From IMG/VR virus record IMGVR_UViG_3300044712_000062, positions 1-43,737 of that record: a stretch of 43,737 nt of DNA. One strand, given 5' to 3'. Below the pieces are notes generated by a model. That model searched no databases, was not told the DNA's origin, and saw only the letters and a program-made list of their open reading frames with translations. The stretch comes from a virus. A program made the translations under genes and the position numbers. This document shows positions 24,087 to 32,269 of the stretch, piece after piece (positions within the stretch are counted from its first letter, which is position 1; every line of letters starts with the position of its first letter).

Positions 24087-24469
24087 TAGCTAATCTCTTC
24101 CCAAGAACAAGTAATAACTAAATCATTTGCGATGCTTGCAACTGCACCGATAGATTTATCTTCTAATAAGTAAATACCAGTCGTCTTATCCATTACAACC
24201 AAAGAAGCATCCGCAGGTACTGAAGCTGTTGAAATCAGAGCTGTGCCAGTGCCACCCAAAGCGGCCTGTGAATAAAGTCTGACTGTTACATCAACCGCTG
24301 TAGTGCCATCTATGTTAGCCACAACAATCGAATTAATTTTAAAAACTTTATTGCTGCCCGCTGGATTACTGATTAGGGGTGTCGCAAAAGGGTCAGCTGT
24401 AGAGCTAATTAGAATAGACGACGTGTTACCGTAAATTTGAGATACGTTAACGATATTAGGGTTTGCCAT
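24086..24469 (-). CDS. Small tail/virion protein
   Basis: A 127-residue beta-rich protein (MANPNIVNVSQIYGNTSSIL, then NKVFKINSIVVANIDGTTAV, GIYLLEDKSIGAVAS). Similar proteins of this size occur next to fibre genes in aquatic phages. The ligand-like beta strands suggest a jelly-roll or collar domain. The start follows the 71-aa fibre fragment by one base, and the stop overlaps the adhesin start. Confidence 0.65.
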   Translation of the reverse strand: MANPNIVNVSQIYGNTSSILISSTADPFATPLISNPAGSNKVFKINSIVVANIDGTTAVDVTVRLYSQAALGGTGTALISTASVPADASLVVMDKTTGIYLLEDKSIGAVASIANDLVITCSWEEIS

Positions 24470-24470
24470 T

Positions 24471-24686
24471 TTATCCTCCGAAAACTATTGCCATGGCGAT
24501 GGCTTTACCTGTTGTAACCCCACCCAAATTAGATAAGGCTGATGAAGCTGTTGTTGCATTTGTACCACCGTTAGCAATTGCCAAAGTGCCAGATGTAATA
24601 GCGGCTGCATTACCAGTAAACGCGCTGGTTTGGTCTGAACCGTCTGGGAACTCTAGACCTGTTGACCCGTCAATAATCATTGTCAT
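24471..24686 (-). CDS. Short fibre-type protein
   Basis: A 71-residue product, MTMIIDGSTGLEFPDGSDQ..., with the FPDGSDQTSAF motif seen also in the 220-aa tail protein, followed by one IANGGTNATTASSALSNLGG fibre repeat. AAAGGC precedes the ATG. It looks like a stand-alone shaft fragment, perhaps a relic of a larger fibre or a small trimerising adaptor. Confidence 0.6.
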   Translation of the reverse strand: MTMIIDGSTGLEFPDGSDQTSAFTGNAAAITSGTLAIANGGTNATTASSALSNLGGVTTGKAIAMAIVFGG

Positions 24687-24699
24687 GGTTTAATTGCCT

Positions 24700-24966
24700 T
24701 TAGTTTGTTGGTGGTAAAGGGTCTGCTGGTTTAGGAGCGTTTAATTTTTCACCATCCCAAACATCGGAAATACCACCTGAACCAACCAATCCTTCACATT
24801 CAACCCAAAGATTAGTTTCTCTGTCTAACCGCCAGCTCTTGCAGGGTGTAACTGCAAGGTCTAAAACAATATACCCCTCAACAATCACTTCGGCCGCAGG
24901 TCTACTGTCTTCAGTAACATTTTCACAAACCATTGTTTGTTGATTAATAAGGGCTAATTTAGTCAT
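24700..24966 (-). CDS. Small conserved fibre-cluster protein
   Basis: An 88-residue protein with LINQQTMVCENVTEDSRPAAE, CKSWRLDRETNLWVECE and a Pro-rich C-terminus (APKPADPLPPTN). It resembles phage proteins that accompany tail fibres and carry a W...D/E...LW motif, as the 113-aa protein does. The function is unknown; it may be a chaperone or a virion accessory. Confidence 0.6.
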   Translation of the reverse strand: MTKLALINQQTMVCENVTEDSRPAAEVIVEGYIVLDLAVTPCKSWRLDRETNLWVECEGLVGSGGISDVWDGEKLNAPKPADPLPPTN

Positions 24967-24975
24967 GTTATTTGT

Positions 24976-26109
24976 CTACCAATATGTAAATCTTACTTGC
25001 CCAGGTGCACCAGCACCACCAGCAGGGCTGTTTGGCCAATCCCCGGCACCGCCACCGCCACCAGGAGCTATACCAGGAGAACCAACGCCATAAAAACCAC
25101 TTGCGGCTCCGCCATTACCACCCATGAAAGAAACACCGCCAGGAGTACTAGCAAGTCCACCGCCACCGCCACCGCCGTAATCTGAGGAACCTCCGGCTTG
25201 GTATGGACCACTTCCACCACCACCACTTACGTTAACTATACTTGTATTCGCTCCACCACCGCTAGTGCCATTACCATTATTAAACCCTTGTTGCCCACCA
25301 TAGGCAATAAATGTTTTGGTCGGACCACCAGCATAACTAGTTACAGTGACTGAGCTACTTCCACCAGGGTTACCACTTTGCCCCCAAGACGTCCTTGCGC
25401 CACCGCTGGCTACTGTATATGTAATTGTGCTAGGTGCGTAAGACGCAGGGAATAAAATTCGTAAATACCCACCGCCGCCACCGCCACCAGCATCGCCACC
25501 GCCACCGCCACCAGCAGCTCCACTACCACCACCACCCCAAAGTTCGACTTGAATCCAGTTTGCAGTAGCTGGTTTTGACCAAGTAACGCCCGTGCCTGAA
25601 GTAAATGTTTGTATTGTAGGTACACCAGAATTAACTGCAGCTGATACCCAGCCTGTACCGTTGGATGTAAGTACGTTACCTGAAGTTCCTGGGCTTGTTA
25701 AACCTGTTCCACCGTTTGCCGCCGCAACTACACCTGTGACATTTGACGCTGTACCCGTAGTGTTTTGGTTTAAAGTTGGCACATCGGCAGCTTGAATAGC
25801 TGACATAACCACATCTGTACCATTACCACGCAAATATTGACCGCTTGTAACCGCACCAGCTAGGGCATCCATAGCACCTTGGCGAGTTGTTGCACCTGTA
25901 CCACCGTTTGCTATTGCGACTGTACCTGTTAAAGTTGTTACGTTAACGTTAGCAGTTAATAAACCATTAATAGTAACACTCTGGTTAGCACCAGAAATAG
26001 TCATGGCAGTTGTATTAGCCGCGCCGGTCTTAATAACTAAGTCACCAGTCGTGTCACCGGTCTGAACGAGGGCCGTAGTAAGGGTTGTTCCGCTTGATAT
26101 AGTACTCAT
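24976..26109 (-). CDS. Tail fibre protein with glycine-rich C-terminal tip
   Basis: A 377-residue fibre. The first half has shaft motifs (VAIANGGTGATTRQGAMDAL, GQYLRGNGTDVVMS) and the module NGGTGLTSPGTSGNVLTSNG shared with the 260-aa fibre. The second half is a Gly-rich domain (GGGGSGAAGGGGGGDAGGGG) with interspersed beta strands (YLRILFPASYAPSTITY), again like gp38-type adhesin tips. It probably forms one of several alternative host-recognition tips. The start overlaps the preceding fibre stop. Confidence 0.75.
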   Translation of the reverse strand: MSTISSGTTLTTALVQTGDTTGDLVIKTGAANTTAMTISGANQSVTINGLLTANVNVTTLTGTVAIANGGTGATTRQGAMDALAGAVTSGQYLRGNGTDVVMSAIQAADVPTLNQNTTGTASNVTGVVAAANGGTGLTSPGTSGNVLTSNGTGWVSAAVNSGVPTIQTFTSGTGVTWSKPATANWIQVELWGGGGSGAAGGGGGGDAGGGGGGGYLRILFPASYAPSTITYTVASGGARTSWGQSGNPGGSSSVTVTSYAGGPTKTFIAYGGQQGFNNGNGTSGGGANTSIVNVSGGGGSGPYQAGGSSDYGGGGGGGLASTPGGVSFMGGNGGAASGFYGVGSPGIAPGGGGGAGDWPNSPAGGAGAPGQVRFTYW

Positions 26110-27818
26110 TAGATAATCACCAATCTTTGTCCTGAAGCAATCGTAACACTCACACCGTTAGCTGTTGCCATTGGGCCAACAATAAAACCGTTCTGACCTG
26201 TGGCAATAGTTACGTTAGAAGATACGGTTGTGTCGTTTACCCAAATAGCACCACCTGACGCACGGGCTGCTGGGGCTGGAGCGGATGTCCAAGCTGTACC
26301 ATTTGATAGAAGAACATTATCTGCTGTACCTGGAGCTACACTAAACGCAACTGTTGGGTTACCAGCAGAGCCATCACCATTAGTTACAGTGATTGTGTTA
26401 CCAGCAGTAATAGTTCTAGGTGTAACTGTGTTTGCTGCACTGCGAGCCAACATACCGTTTGTAGCCACATCAGCCAAGCTTTGTAGCTGTACGCTATATG
26501 CCTGAACGTTTGAGCCAATTACCAAACCTAGATTACTTCTAGCATCAAGCGCGTTAGTCGCACCTGTGCCACCATAAGATACAGCGATTGTATTAGCCGC
26601 CCAAGTACCGTTAGCTAAAGTTCCTACACCCGTAACGCCAGTGTATTCACCAGTTAAACGACCTGTTGGAAGCGTGCCAGATGTAATGTTTGAAGCATCG
26701 GTTGTATCTATTGTTGCTGAAGGCGCCAATCCAGATACGTTAGCCGCTGCGATACTAATAGCTACGTTAGAAGCCGAAGTAACTTGACCTTGAGCATTAA
26801 TAACCACTTGTGCTACTTGGCTAGCACTACCATAAGTTTGGGCGGTTACACTTGTATTAGCTAAACTAAAAGTAGTACCTGAAAGATTTAAACCTGTACC
26901 AGCGGAATAAATTTGAGCGGAGCTAATTTGCGCAAATGTAATGTTTGTTGTACCAAAAACAATTGTGCCAGTGGTATTACAAGTATAAGTTTCACCAGCA
27001 CCCGTTGCACCTTGTTGTACAAATACGGTAGAGCCTTGGCTTAAACCATCTGGGCTTGCGTTTTGAAACGTATCAGCATCGGTCGAACGGGTAAGTACCC
27101 AGTTCGTAGCCCCAGAACCTACGTTAGTAACTGTATAAATACCGTTTTGGATTTGGTTAGTTTGGGTATAAATCAACACCCGGTCGTTAACACTAACTGT
27201 AACCCCGTCAATAACTAAAGCGGCTTGAGTACCAGCATTTGTAAGCGTAGCCCCTACACCAACACCAGCTCCACCAGGTTGATTGTATGTCGCATTCAGG
27301 TTGATAGGTGATTCAACGCGTACAGGCTCATGGAAATGGATACCCGAAGATGCTATTGTGTCAACGTATTGTTTGTTAACAATATCTGTAGCTACGTTTG
27401 GTGTAGCAGTAATTGTGCCTGAAGTTAAGGTGGCTACGTTAATAGTAGCTGTAGAAGACACCCCGATATTTACAAAAGAAGTCGGCTCTATATTGCCAGT
27501 AGCATCTTGATAAACAGCTTTTTCAGCTGGGTAAGTAACAAATACCTCTTTTGTACCCGCGGTAAAAGTTACTAAAGCCCCACCTGCTGATGACTCATAA
27601 ACAGTATCACGGCTAAGTGTAGAAGGGGCTGTGAATGTACCTAGACCAACTTCCCACTCATTACTACCCTGACCAGCAATACAGTAGTACACCGTCGACC
27701 CGGTAGGAATAGCGGTATTAAATGATTGGTAACCTACTACGGCTCCAAGGAGGGTAGCACTACCCGTCCCCGTTACAATCGAGGTTTCCTTTACACGGTC
27801 TTTCAGCACAAGAGCCAT
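26109..27818 (-). CDS. Main tail fibre protein
   Basis: A 569-residue protein. Residues 1-105 (MALVLKDRVKETSIVTGTG, YQSFNTAIPTGSTVYYCIAG, WEVGLGTFTAPSTLSRDTV) are a widely shared virion-binding N-terminal module of phage fibres. The middle has a domain with VNKQYVDTIASSGIHFHEPV, another hallmark of fibre and neck proteins. The rest is shaft repeats (VVINAQGQVTSASNVAISIA, ANGTWAANTIAVSYGGTGAT). This is the best candidate for the fibre attached directly to the tail. Confidence 0.8.
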   Translation of the reverse strand: MALVLKDRVKETSIVTGTGSATLLGAVVGYQSFNTAIPTGSTVYYCIAGQGSNEWEVGLGTFTAPSTLSRDTVYESSAGGALVTFTAGTKEVFVTYPAEKAVYQDATGNIEPTSFVNIGVSSTATINVATLTSGTITATPNVATDIVNKQYVDTIASSGIHFHEPVRVESPINLNATYNQPGGAGVGVGATLTNAGTQAALVIDGVTVSVNDRVLIYTQTNQIQNGIYTVTNVGSGATNWVLTRSTDADTFQNASPDGLSQGSTVFVQQGATGAGETYTCNTTGTIVFGTTNITFAQISSAQIYSAGTGLNLSGTTFSLANTSVTAQTYGSASQVAQVVINAQGQVTSASNVAISIAAANVSGLAPSATIDTTDASNITSGTLPTGRLTGEYTGVTGVGTLANGTWAANTIAVSYGGTGATNALDARSNLGLVIGSNVQAYSVQLQSLADVATNGMLARSAANTVTPRTITAGNTITVTNGDGSAGNPTVAFSVAPGTADNVLLSNGTAWTSAPAPAARASGGAIWVNDTTVSSNVTIATGQNGFIVGPMATANGVSVTIASGQRLVII

Positions 27819-27830
27819 GTCAGGCTCCTA

Positions 27831-28265
27831 TTAAGCGATGCGGATGATAGCTGTTGTGTTCGTAGCAGCTGGGAACTGAACAGTAAAGTCACCGTCAGTA
27901 GAAGTTTTATCACTACCAAAGTCCAACACAGCAACCGCAGAATTACCCTGGCTGCTGTTGTAAATCAATGCGCCACGAGCTGTGATTGTTGCAGCAGACC
28001 AAGTTGTATCAGCAAAGTCAATAAATGCTGTTGTACCTGAACCGCCGTTAGTTGGGGTTGTAGTAACCGATAAAGTGTTTCCGCCAGTAACATAGTTACC
28101 ACCTGCGGCTACTTCGCCAGAGGTCGTATACGCTGTTGTATTAGCATCCAAAGTTGCTGCGTTTGTGTACAGAGCAATCTTAAATGTATTAGCTGAAAAG
28201 TTTTGCAAGCCGTTCAAGAGTTGAATCTTGAAAGACGTTGGCATGTAGTTCCCTGTAAAGGCCAT
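27831..28265 (-). CDS. Conserved phage structural protein
   Basis: A 144-residue protein: MAFTGNYMPTSFKIQLLNGL, then NTFKIALYTNAATLDANTTAY, a Gly/Thr-rich beta stretch and ITARGALIYNSSQGNSAVAV. The motif set (TFKIALYT, the DFxDTxW-type segment, ARGALIYN) is common in small virion proteins of aquatic phages located between adaptors and fibres. AGGAGT lies at good spacing before the ATG. It is probably a tail or fibre-connecting component. Confidence 0.7.
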   Translation of the reverse strand: MAFTGNYMPTSFKIQLLNGLQNFSANTFKIALYTNAATLDANTTAYTTSGEVAAGGNYVTGGNTLSVTTTPTNGGSGTTAFIDFADTTWSAATITARGALIYNSSQGNSAVAVLDFGSDKTSTDGDFTVQFPAATNTTAIIRIA

Positions 28266-28278
28266 GTGTTACTCCTGT

Positions 28279-28959
28279 TTATAACTTGTTGTACTGCAAA
28301 CTGGTTTGTCCAGCTCGGTAGGCATCGTTGCGCTCCAAACCATCGCCAAGACGTTTTAATTGACCAATAGCTTCTTGGTATTTTGCTTCGATGTTAGCAA
28401 TCATATCAGGTTCACCGCGCATGTAAATATAGGCTTCACGAAGAGCGCCATATAACAATACTGGGTCGTAATTATCACCAAGCCAGCTAGTGCCAGCAGT
28501 AACAATAGACTGCGGATAGAAGAAATAATGGAGCTCAACATCTAAGTTAGCGCTTGGCGTTGGGCCAAGAATGAAGGCTAACTCTGTTGGGTTCGCAGAA
28601 CGAGGGCCAAACAAAGCATAATATTTAGGTGTGCCCTTATCATTTGGATTTGGGTAAGCCTGGCGAATGAAGTTTACATCCTTATTAAGAAGGTACTCAT
28701 AGTCGCCGTTAGCACCAATAACCGCCATTGAATACACTGAAAGGAAGTCGCTAGGACAAGCCAAGTATTTATTGTCCATGGTCACCGTGCCTGTTACGTT
28801 TTTACGTAGAGCAGGGATTTGAACACTGTTGTAAATACGTTCTTCAGCTTGCTCAACAAACGTAGCTATCTGCTCAGCAGATGACAAATTACCAGCCGAA
28901 GCTGGGAAGTCGTTTTCAGCGTACGCTTGAATCCTAGCGGATAACTCTGTGTAGTTCAT
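28279..28959 (-). CDS. Head-tail adaptor-like protein (second)
   Basis: A 226-residue protein. The helical N-terminus (YTELSARIQAYAENDFPAS, IATFVEQAEERIYNSVQIPAL) is followed by a beta section (VTMDNKYLACPSDFLSVYSM) and a helical end (YGALREAYIYMRGEPDMIANI). This helix-strand-helix layout is typical of adaptor or tail tubular A-type connectors in short-tailed phages. The start overlaps the 86-aa gene stop by one base. The exact equivalence to T7 gp11 or P22 gp4 is not proven. Confidence 0.65.
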   Translation of the reverse strand: MNYTELSARIQAYAENDFPASAGNLSSAEQIATFVEQAEERIYNSVQIPALRKNVTGTVTMDNKYLACPSDFLSVYSMAVIGANGDYEYLLNKDVNFIRQAYPNPNDKGTPKYYALFGPRSANPTELAFILGPTPSANLDVELHYFFYPQSIVTAGTSWLGDNYDPVLLYGALREAYIYMRGEPDMIANIEAKYQEAIGQLKRLGDGLERNDAYRAGQTSLQYNKL

Positions 28960-29219
28960 TAGGCCATTGGTCCACGAGCTTTAGTGCCTTTAGTAGCCGC
29001 ACCGGTACCACGAATCTTCATTTCGCCGTGTTTATTAATAACATCATTGGTTTTTTTGGTGTAACCGCTAACAGACATGTTAACTTGGTCAACGCCATTA
29101 CCTGGTTTAGTAACCACGTCTTTTAGGTTCTTCATCTTTTTACCATCCATAGTATGTGGCTCAGCATACACAGAAGCTGGGCCTACTTCTTTCCCGCCTT
29201 TTTTCATGCTGTAAGCCAT
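28959..29219 (-). CDS. Small basic phage protein
   Basis: An 86-residue Lys/Gly-rich protein (MAYSMKKGGKEVGPASVYAE, NVKDVVTKPGNGVDQVNMS-type centre, KGTKARGPMA end). It is co-located with other small basic proteins (29222-29416, 30731-32586). It has AAAGGC before the ATG and follows the 64-aa gene by two bases. It is likely virion-associated or DNA-binding; no family is recognised. Confidence 0.55.
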   Translation of the reverse strand: MAYSMKKGGKEVGPASVYAEPHTMDGKKMKNLKDVVTKPGNGVDQVNMSVSGYTKKTNDVINKHGEMKIRGTGAATKGTKARGPMA

Positions 29220-29221
29220 GA

Positions 29222-29416
29222 TTAGCCTTTCTTCTGAGCAGCAATCTTAGCTAGATTGCGACCCATTTTTTTCATATCAGCATTAGTTTTGCCACCCTTG
29301 CTGCCTGAATGTTTAGGACCTTTTTCGATGCCTACTGATGGACCTGAGTCACCCAAGTTACGACCTTTAGTCTTACCTTTTTTAGTGATGCCGTCCGCTG
29401 CGCTTTTAAAACCCAT
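29222..29416 (-). CDS. Small basic phage protein with ADG...GKTKGR motif
   Basis: A 64-residue Lys/Gly-rich protein. Residues 5-20 (SAADGITKKGKTKGRNLG) are a degenerate copy of the ADGC...GKTKGK motif present in the proteins at 31256-32586. The rest is Lys/Gly/Ser-rich (KGPKHSGSKGGKTNADMKKM), so it probably binds nucleic acid or packs in the head. AGGAGT precedes the ATG. Confidence 0.55.
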   Translation of the reverse strand: MGFKSAADGITKKGKTKGRNLGDSGPSVGIEKGPKHSGSKGGKTNADMKKMGRNLAKIAAQKKG

Positions 29417-29425
29417 GATTTACTC

Positions 29426-29818
29426 CTAATTAGTAATTACTGTTACTGTACCAAGTTGTACACGTGCAATCAAGTTATTTGGCGTTAATTCTGTATCAAA
29501 ATAACTTGCCCCTCCAACAGGGTTCCAGCCCCATTGAAAAATCCTACTACCACCACCTGCATCACCGTTTACGGTTAACCCAGATACTTCATAGCTGGGG
29601 CTATCTGGTCTAGGGTTTCTAACCGCTTGCGGGTCATCCACTGGGTACATACCTAATAGCAACTGTGGCTGGTCAGGTTCCCAACACTCTGGGCAAACCA
29701 AGATGTTGATGTTCTTGGTTTTAATAATTAACCGTTTCAGTTCTTTCAGCTTGTAGCGGAAGTTACATCTATCGCACTGGGCAATAGCGTACTTACCAGA
29801 AGCAAAACGATTAGGCAT
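29426..29818 (-). CDS. Zinc-ribbon phage structural protein
   Basis: A 130-residue protein. The N-terminus carries a four-cysteine zinc site: CDRC (residues 15-18) and CPEC (residues about 42-45), spaced by a Lys-rich strand-turn-strand (FRYKLKELKRLIIKTKN). The C-terminal half is beta-rich. It is encoded between two adaptor genes and its start overlaps the 307-aa gene stop, so it is likely a connector accessory. Similar ribbon proteins accompany adaptors in other aquatic phages. Confidence 0.65.
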   Translation of the reverse strand: MPNRFASGKYAIAQCDRCNFRYKLKELKRLIIKTKNINILVCPECWEPDQPQLLLGMYPVDDPQAVRNPRPDSPSYEVSGLTVNGDAGGGSRIFQWGWNPVGGASYFDTELTPNNLIARVQLGTVTVITN

Positions 29819-30734
29819 AGAAGATTGTCCTTGGAACGAATCTTATCGGCGCTTTTTCACGGTCTTCTTCTGATGCTAACTGGAACTGCTGTTCATAATC
29901 AGCTTTTAACATGGCAATACGGTCAGGAGCTACTTCAGGCTTCTTCATAGCAATGTAGTAAGCCAAGCCAGCTACCATGCACGGTACAAATCTAAATGGG
30001 ATGTCTTGCTCAGTAACACCGCTACCAGCGTCCTGCATACGGCGTAAGCGGTAGTACACAAACACATAGCCGCCACCAGCATTAGGAGTAGGCCATACGT
30101 TGATTGAAGGCAGGTTCTGAGTAAACACGGATGCCCCAGTCAAATGAGAAGCTGCCGTAGTATTTGCTTGACCACGAGAGCAGTTTAAAAGCTGGTTACC
30201 ACTGATGTTTGAGTAAACAATTGTTTCGTTATCAATTTTGATAAAACCTGATGTAGCCAAACCAACTGTTGAAGTTAAATCAATTGTGGTTGACGTTGAG
30301 GACACGTTAGCGCTCAAAGTCGTAGACGCCACAGCATTTGTCTGACCAGATTGGCGGTTAATCCACACCTGAATAGGGCGACCTTGGGTCAACTTATTAG
30401 GAATGGTCATGTATGTAGGTTCAGAAATACGACTGATGTTGATGTCAATCTGGTTCTGTGTACCGTTGTTTTGACGGATGGTCTGGTCTAAAAGGTCAAT
30501 CGTATCGTTAGGCAAAGCGTACGTAGCCTGCCCAGTATTCATAACGATTTGCCCCTGCTCAACTGTCCATAGGTTGATGCCACGATTCGCCCACTCTACA
30601 GTCAGCAAATTCAATGAACGTCTAGCTGTACGGAAGTCGTAACCAGTACGTAATTCAAGGCCGCAACGCTCAAACGCCTCTTCGATTAAATCGTTGAGGT
30701 CTAAATTAAAAGCTGTTGTGCTAGATGTTGTCAT
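29811..30734 (-). CDS. Head-tail adaptor-like protein (P22 gp4-like)
   Basis: A 307-residue protein. The N-terminus LNDLIEEAFERCGLELRTG, ARRSLNLLTVEWANRGINL is the helical signature of gp4-like and tail-accessory adaptors that dock under the portal. Residues about 140-200 are an inserted beta module (GFIKIDNETIVYSNISGNQ, LLNCSRGQANTTAASHLTGA) which I recognise as a recurrent insert in aquatic phage adaptor proteins. The C-terminus is a helix ending REKAPIRFVPRTIFYA. It should seal the portal after packaging. Confidence 0.7.
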   Translation of the reverse strand: MTTSSTTAFNLDLNDLIEEAFERCGLELRTGYDFRTARRSLNLLTVEWANRGINLWTVEQGQIVMNTGQATYALPNDTIDLLDQTIRQNNGTQNQIDINISRISEPTYMTIPNKLTQGRPIQVWINRQSGQTNAVASTTLSANVSSTSTTIDLTSTVGLATSGFIKIDNETIVYSNISGNQLLNCSRGQANTTAASHLTGASVFTQNLPSINVWPTPNAGGGYVFVYYRLRRMQDAGSGVTEQDIPFRFVPCMVAGLAYYIAMKKPEVAPDRIAMLKADYEQQFQLASEEDREKAPIRFVPRTIFYA

Positions 30735-30979
30735 TTGACTTTCCTATACGGTTTTACTTTAGCTTTAATGCTTTTTGGCTGGGCTACAAACTGCTTACCA
30801 GCCGCCTTGCCAGCACGCTTAGCTCTAGCAGTTGCTGCGTATTCCTGCGGGCTCAAAGCCTTAATCGCTTTCTCAGGCAAGTATCTTTCACCTGTTTCAG
30901 ATGACTTCTTGCCAGACTTGGTTGTCCATTTCTGGTCGCCCCAAGCTTTTAAAGAGCGTTGGCTTTTAGCTAGCGCCAT
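30731..30979 (-). CDS. Small basic phage protein (DUF5872-like)
   Basis: An 82-residue Lys/Ala-rich protein containing TKSGKKSSETGERYLPEKAI and SPQEYAATARAKRAGKAAGK. I recognise this block from phage proteins labelled DUF5872, which lie near adaptors; the function is unknown. The start overlaps the stop of the 90-aa gene by one base, and its own stop overlaps the adaptor start by four. The strong positive charge suggests nucleic-acid contact or head packing. Confidence 0.65.
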   Translation of the reverse strand: MALAKSQRSLKAWGDQKWTTKSGKKSSETGERYLPEKAIKALSPQEYAATARAKRAGKAAGKQFVAQPKSIKAKVKPYRKVK

Positions 30980-31251
30980 TACTTATATCCGCCACCAGCG
31001 GCTTTGTATTTCTTAGCTACAAGCTGAGCTTTACGGGCTGACCATTCGCCAGCTCCAGTGCCATGCGTTGCAGCAGCTTTTACTTGAGACACAATACGCT
31101 TACGAAGTTCAGGCTTAGTGTAGTTTCCCGCGGCGTTGACCTTACCACCTTCAGCGTACATATCTACGTCTTGAGGGTTGTCTTTACGTTTGATAACTTT
31201 CTTACCAGGCATTTTGCTTGGATTGATGTCACCCATACCACGAGAAGCTCT
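30979..31251 (-). CDS. Small basic phage protein with YAEGG motif
   Basis: A 90-residue protein starting MRASRGMGDINPSKMPGKK. The ORF can be extended to 31296 but that part lies inside the upstream gene. The ATG at 31251 has AGGGC close upstream and starts four bases after the previous stop, so I chose it. It contains MYAEGGKVNAAGNY, a copy of the double-glycine motif, and a C-terminal basic helix (LRKRIVSQVKAAATHG, WSARKAQLVAKKYKAAGGGYK). It belongs to the small-basic-protein block. Confidence 0.65.
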   Translation of the reverse strand, partial: RASRGMGDINPSKMPGKKVIKRKDNPQDVDMYAEGGKVNAAGNYTKPELRKRIVSQVKAAATHGTGAGEWSARKAQLVAKKYKAAGGGYK

Positions 31252-31255
31252 CATA

Positions 31256-31672
31256 TTAAGCCCTAGTCTTTCCACGGATTGCGCATCCGTCAGCACGCTT
31301 AGATGCTGAAGATACTTTACCGCCTTTTTTAAACTCTTCGGCTTTAACAGCTTTTGATTTTTTACCCATGTTTAGCGAACGTAGTTCAGAACCTTCGCCA
31401 CCAACAGGGCTAAACGCAGCTCTATCGGCAACATATTTAAACCCTTTGCCTTTACCTTCCGTAGACGCTAATGCACCAACTTCACCTTTAATTTTTTTAG
31501 GTTCAAAATCTTTTGCGTCTTTACCAGTAGCTGCATCATACATACGCTTAGCAGCATCAACAGCCGCACGTGCAGGTTTAGCGACCAGTTCACGGTCTTC
31601 TTCGTTCTCTTTACGTTTCATGCGGTCTACCATTGCCTGTGGCAACTCGCCGCCTTCAGCATACTTTTTCAT
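31256..31672 (-). CDS. Small basic phage protein with GG and ADGC motifs
   Basis: A 138-residue Lys-rich protein. The N-terminus is MKKYAEGGELPQAMVDRMKR, then a helical middle (PARAAVDAAKRMYDAATGK), then FKKGGKVSSASKRADGC AIRGKTRA at the end. Two double-glycine motifs and one ADGC...RGKT motif link it with the neighbouring proteins. A head-assembly or DNA-packing role is inferred from charge and position. Confidence 0.65.
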   Translation of the reverse strand: MKKYAEGGELPQAMVDRMKRKENEEDRELVAKPARAAVDAAKRMYDAATGKDAKDFEPKKIKGEVGALASTEGKGKGFKYVADRAAFSPVGGEGSELRSLNMGKKSKAVKAEEFKKGGKVSSASKRADGCAIRGKTRA

Positions 31673-32031
31673 TAGCAGGCTCCGCCTTTTTTCATAGCAA
31701 CCATCTTACCTTTGGTGTGACCTTTAGTTACGCAGCCGTCAGCGCGGGTTACACCGCCTTTAGCGTAGCCTTTACACATGCCACCTTTTTTCATACCGTG
31801 CATTGATTTCTCGTGGGCTTTAACCTCTTCTTTAGCCACTTTCTTCATCATCGGTTTGTCTTTAGCCATATCTGAATGTTTCATTTCGCCACCTTTATTA
31901 AATTTACGGCCTTTATCGGCCTTTAAAAATTCCTCACCTACTGAGGATTTAATTCCAACCTTTTTAGCAAAAGCTGGGTTCTTGGCTACAGCAGCCATAA
32001 AGTTGTGTTGTTTTTTAGATGTGCTCGGCAT
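31672..32031 (-). CDS. Small basic phage protein (SKKQHNFMAAVAKNP type) with GG and ADGC motifs
   Basis: A 119-residue Lys/Met/Gly-rich protein. The ATG at 32031 (MPSTSKKQHNFMAAVAKNP) is preferred over one 18 bases earlier because it follows the upstream stop by one base and has GGAA upstream. The first 35 residues match a conserved phage module (SKKQ-x-FMAAVAKNPAFAKK, DUF3008-like). The rest has FNKGGEMKHSD, MKKGGMCKGYAKGGVTRADG and a final TKGHTKGKMVAMKKGGAC, so it carries both recurrent motifs. Confidence 0.7.
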   Translation of the reverse strand: MPSTSKKQHNFMAAVAKNPAFAKKVGIKSSVGEEFLKADKGRKFNKGGEMKHSDMAKDKPMMKKVAKEEVKAHEKSMHGMKKGGMCKGYAKGGVTRADGCVTKGHTKGKMVAMKKGGAC

Positions 32032-32032
32032 G

Positions 32033-32269
32033 TTATTTCCAGTGACCAACTACCCAAGTAATAGCACTACCAACTACTCCAGCAGCGCCGCCAACAGCTA
32101 ACAACATCTTCCAACCACCCTTTGCTTCTGAAAGGGTTTTGTTGATTTCGATAATAGCCTTTTTAATTTCTTCCATGTCTTCAACCATTTTGTCCATATC
32201 TGATTGTAGATGTCTAATTTCAGACGCATGCGTGGCTAGCTCCCTAGCCTGTTCCATTAAATCGCTCAT
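32033..32269 (-). CDS. XhlA-like coiled-coil plus TM protein
   Basis: A 78-residue protein with a coiled-coil N-terminus (EIRHLQSDMDKMVEDMEEIK) and one hydrophobic C-terminal helix (MLLAVGGAAGVVGSAITWVV). This is the architecture of haemolysin XhlA-type holin partners and of small virion membrane proteins. It is not near the lysis cassette but among head-tail genes, so it may be a second lysis factor or a virion protein. The start overlaps the 106-aa gene stop by four bases. Confidence 0.6.
   Translation of the reverse strand: MSDLMEQARELATHASEIRHLQSDMDKMVEDMEEIKKAIIEINKTLSEAKGGWKMLLAVGGAAGVVGSAITWVVGHWK

Noticed and set aside
19034-27818. Diversity-generating retroelement in the fibre cluster
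   Set aside because: No reverse transcriptase or template/variable repeat pair with A-specific differences is visible in the window.
31252-31296. 15-residue N-terminal extension of the 90-aa basic protein
   Set aside because: It overlaps the coding end of the previous gene, and the ATG at 31251 has a better ribosome site and spacing.
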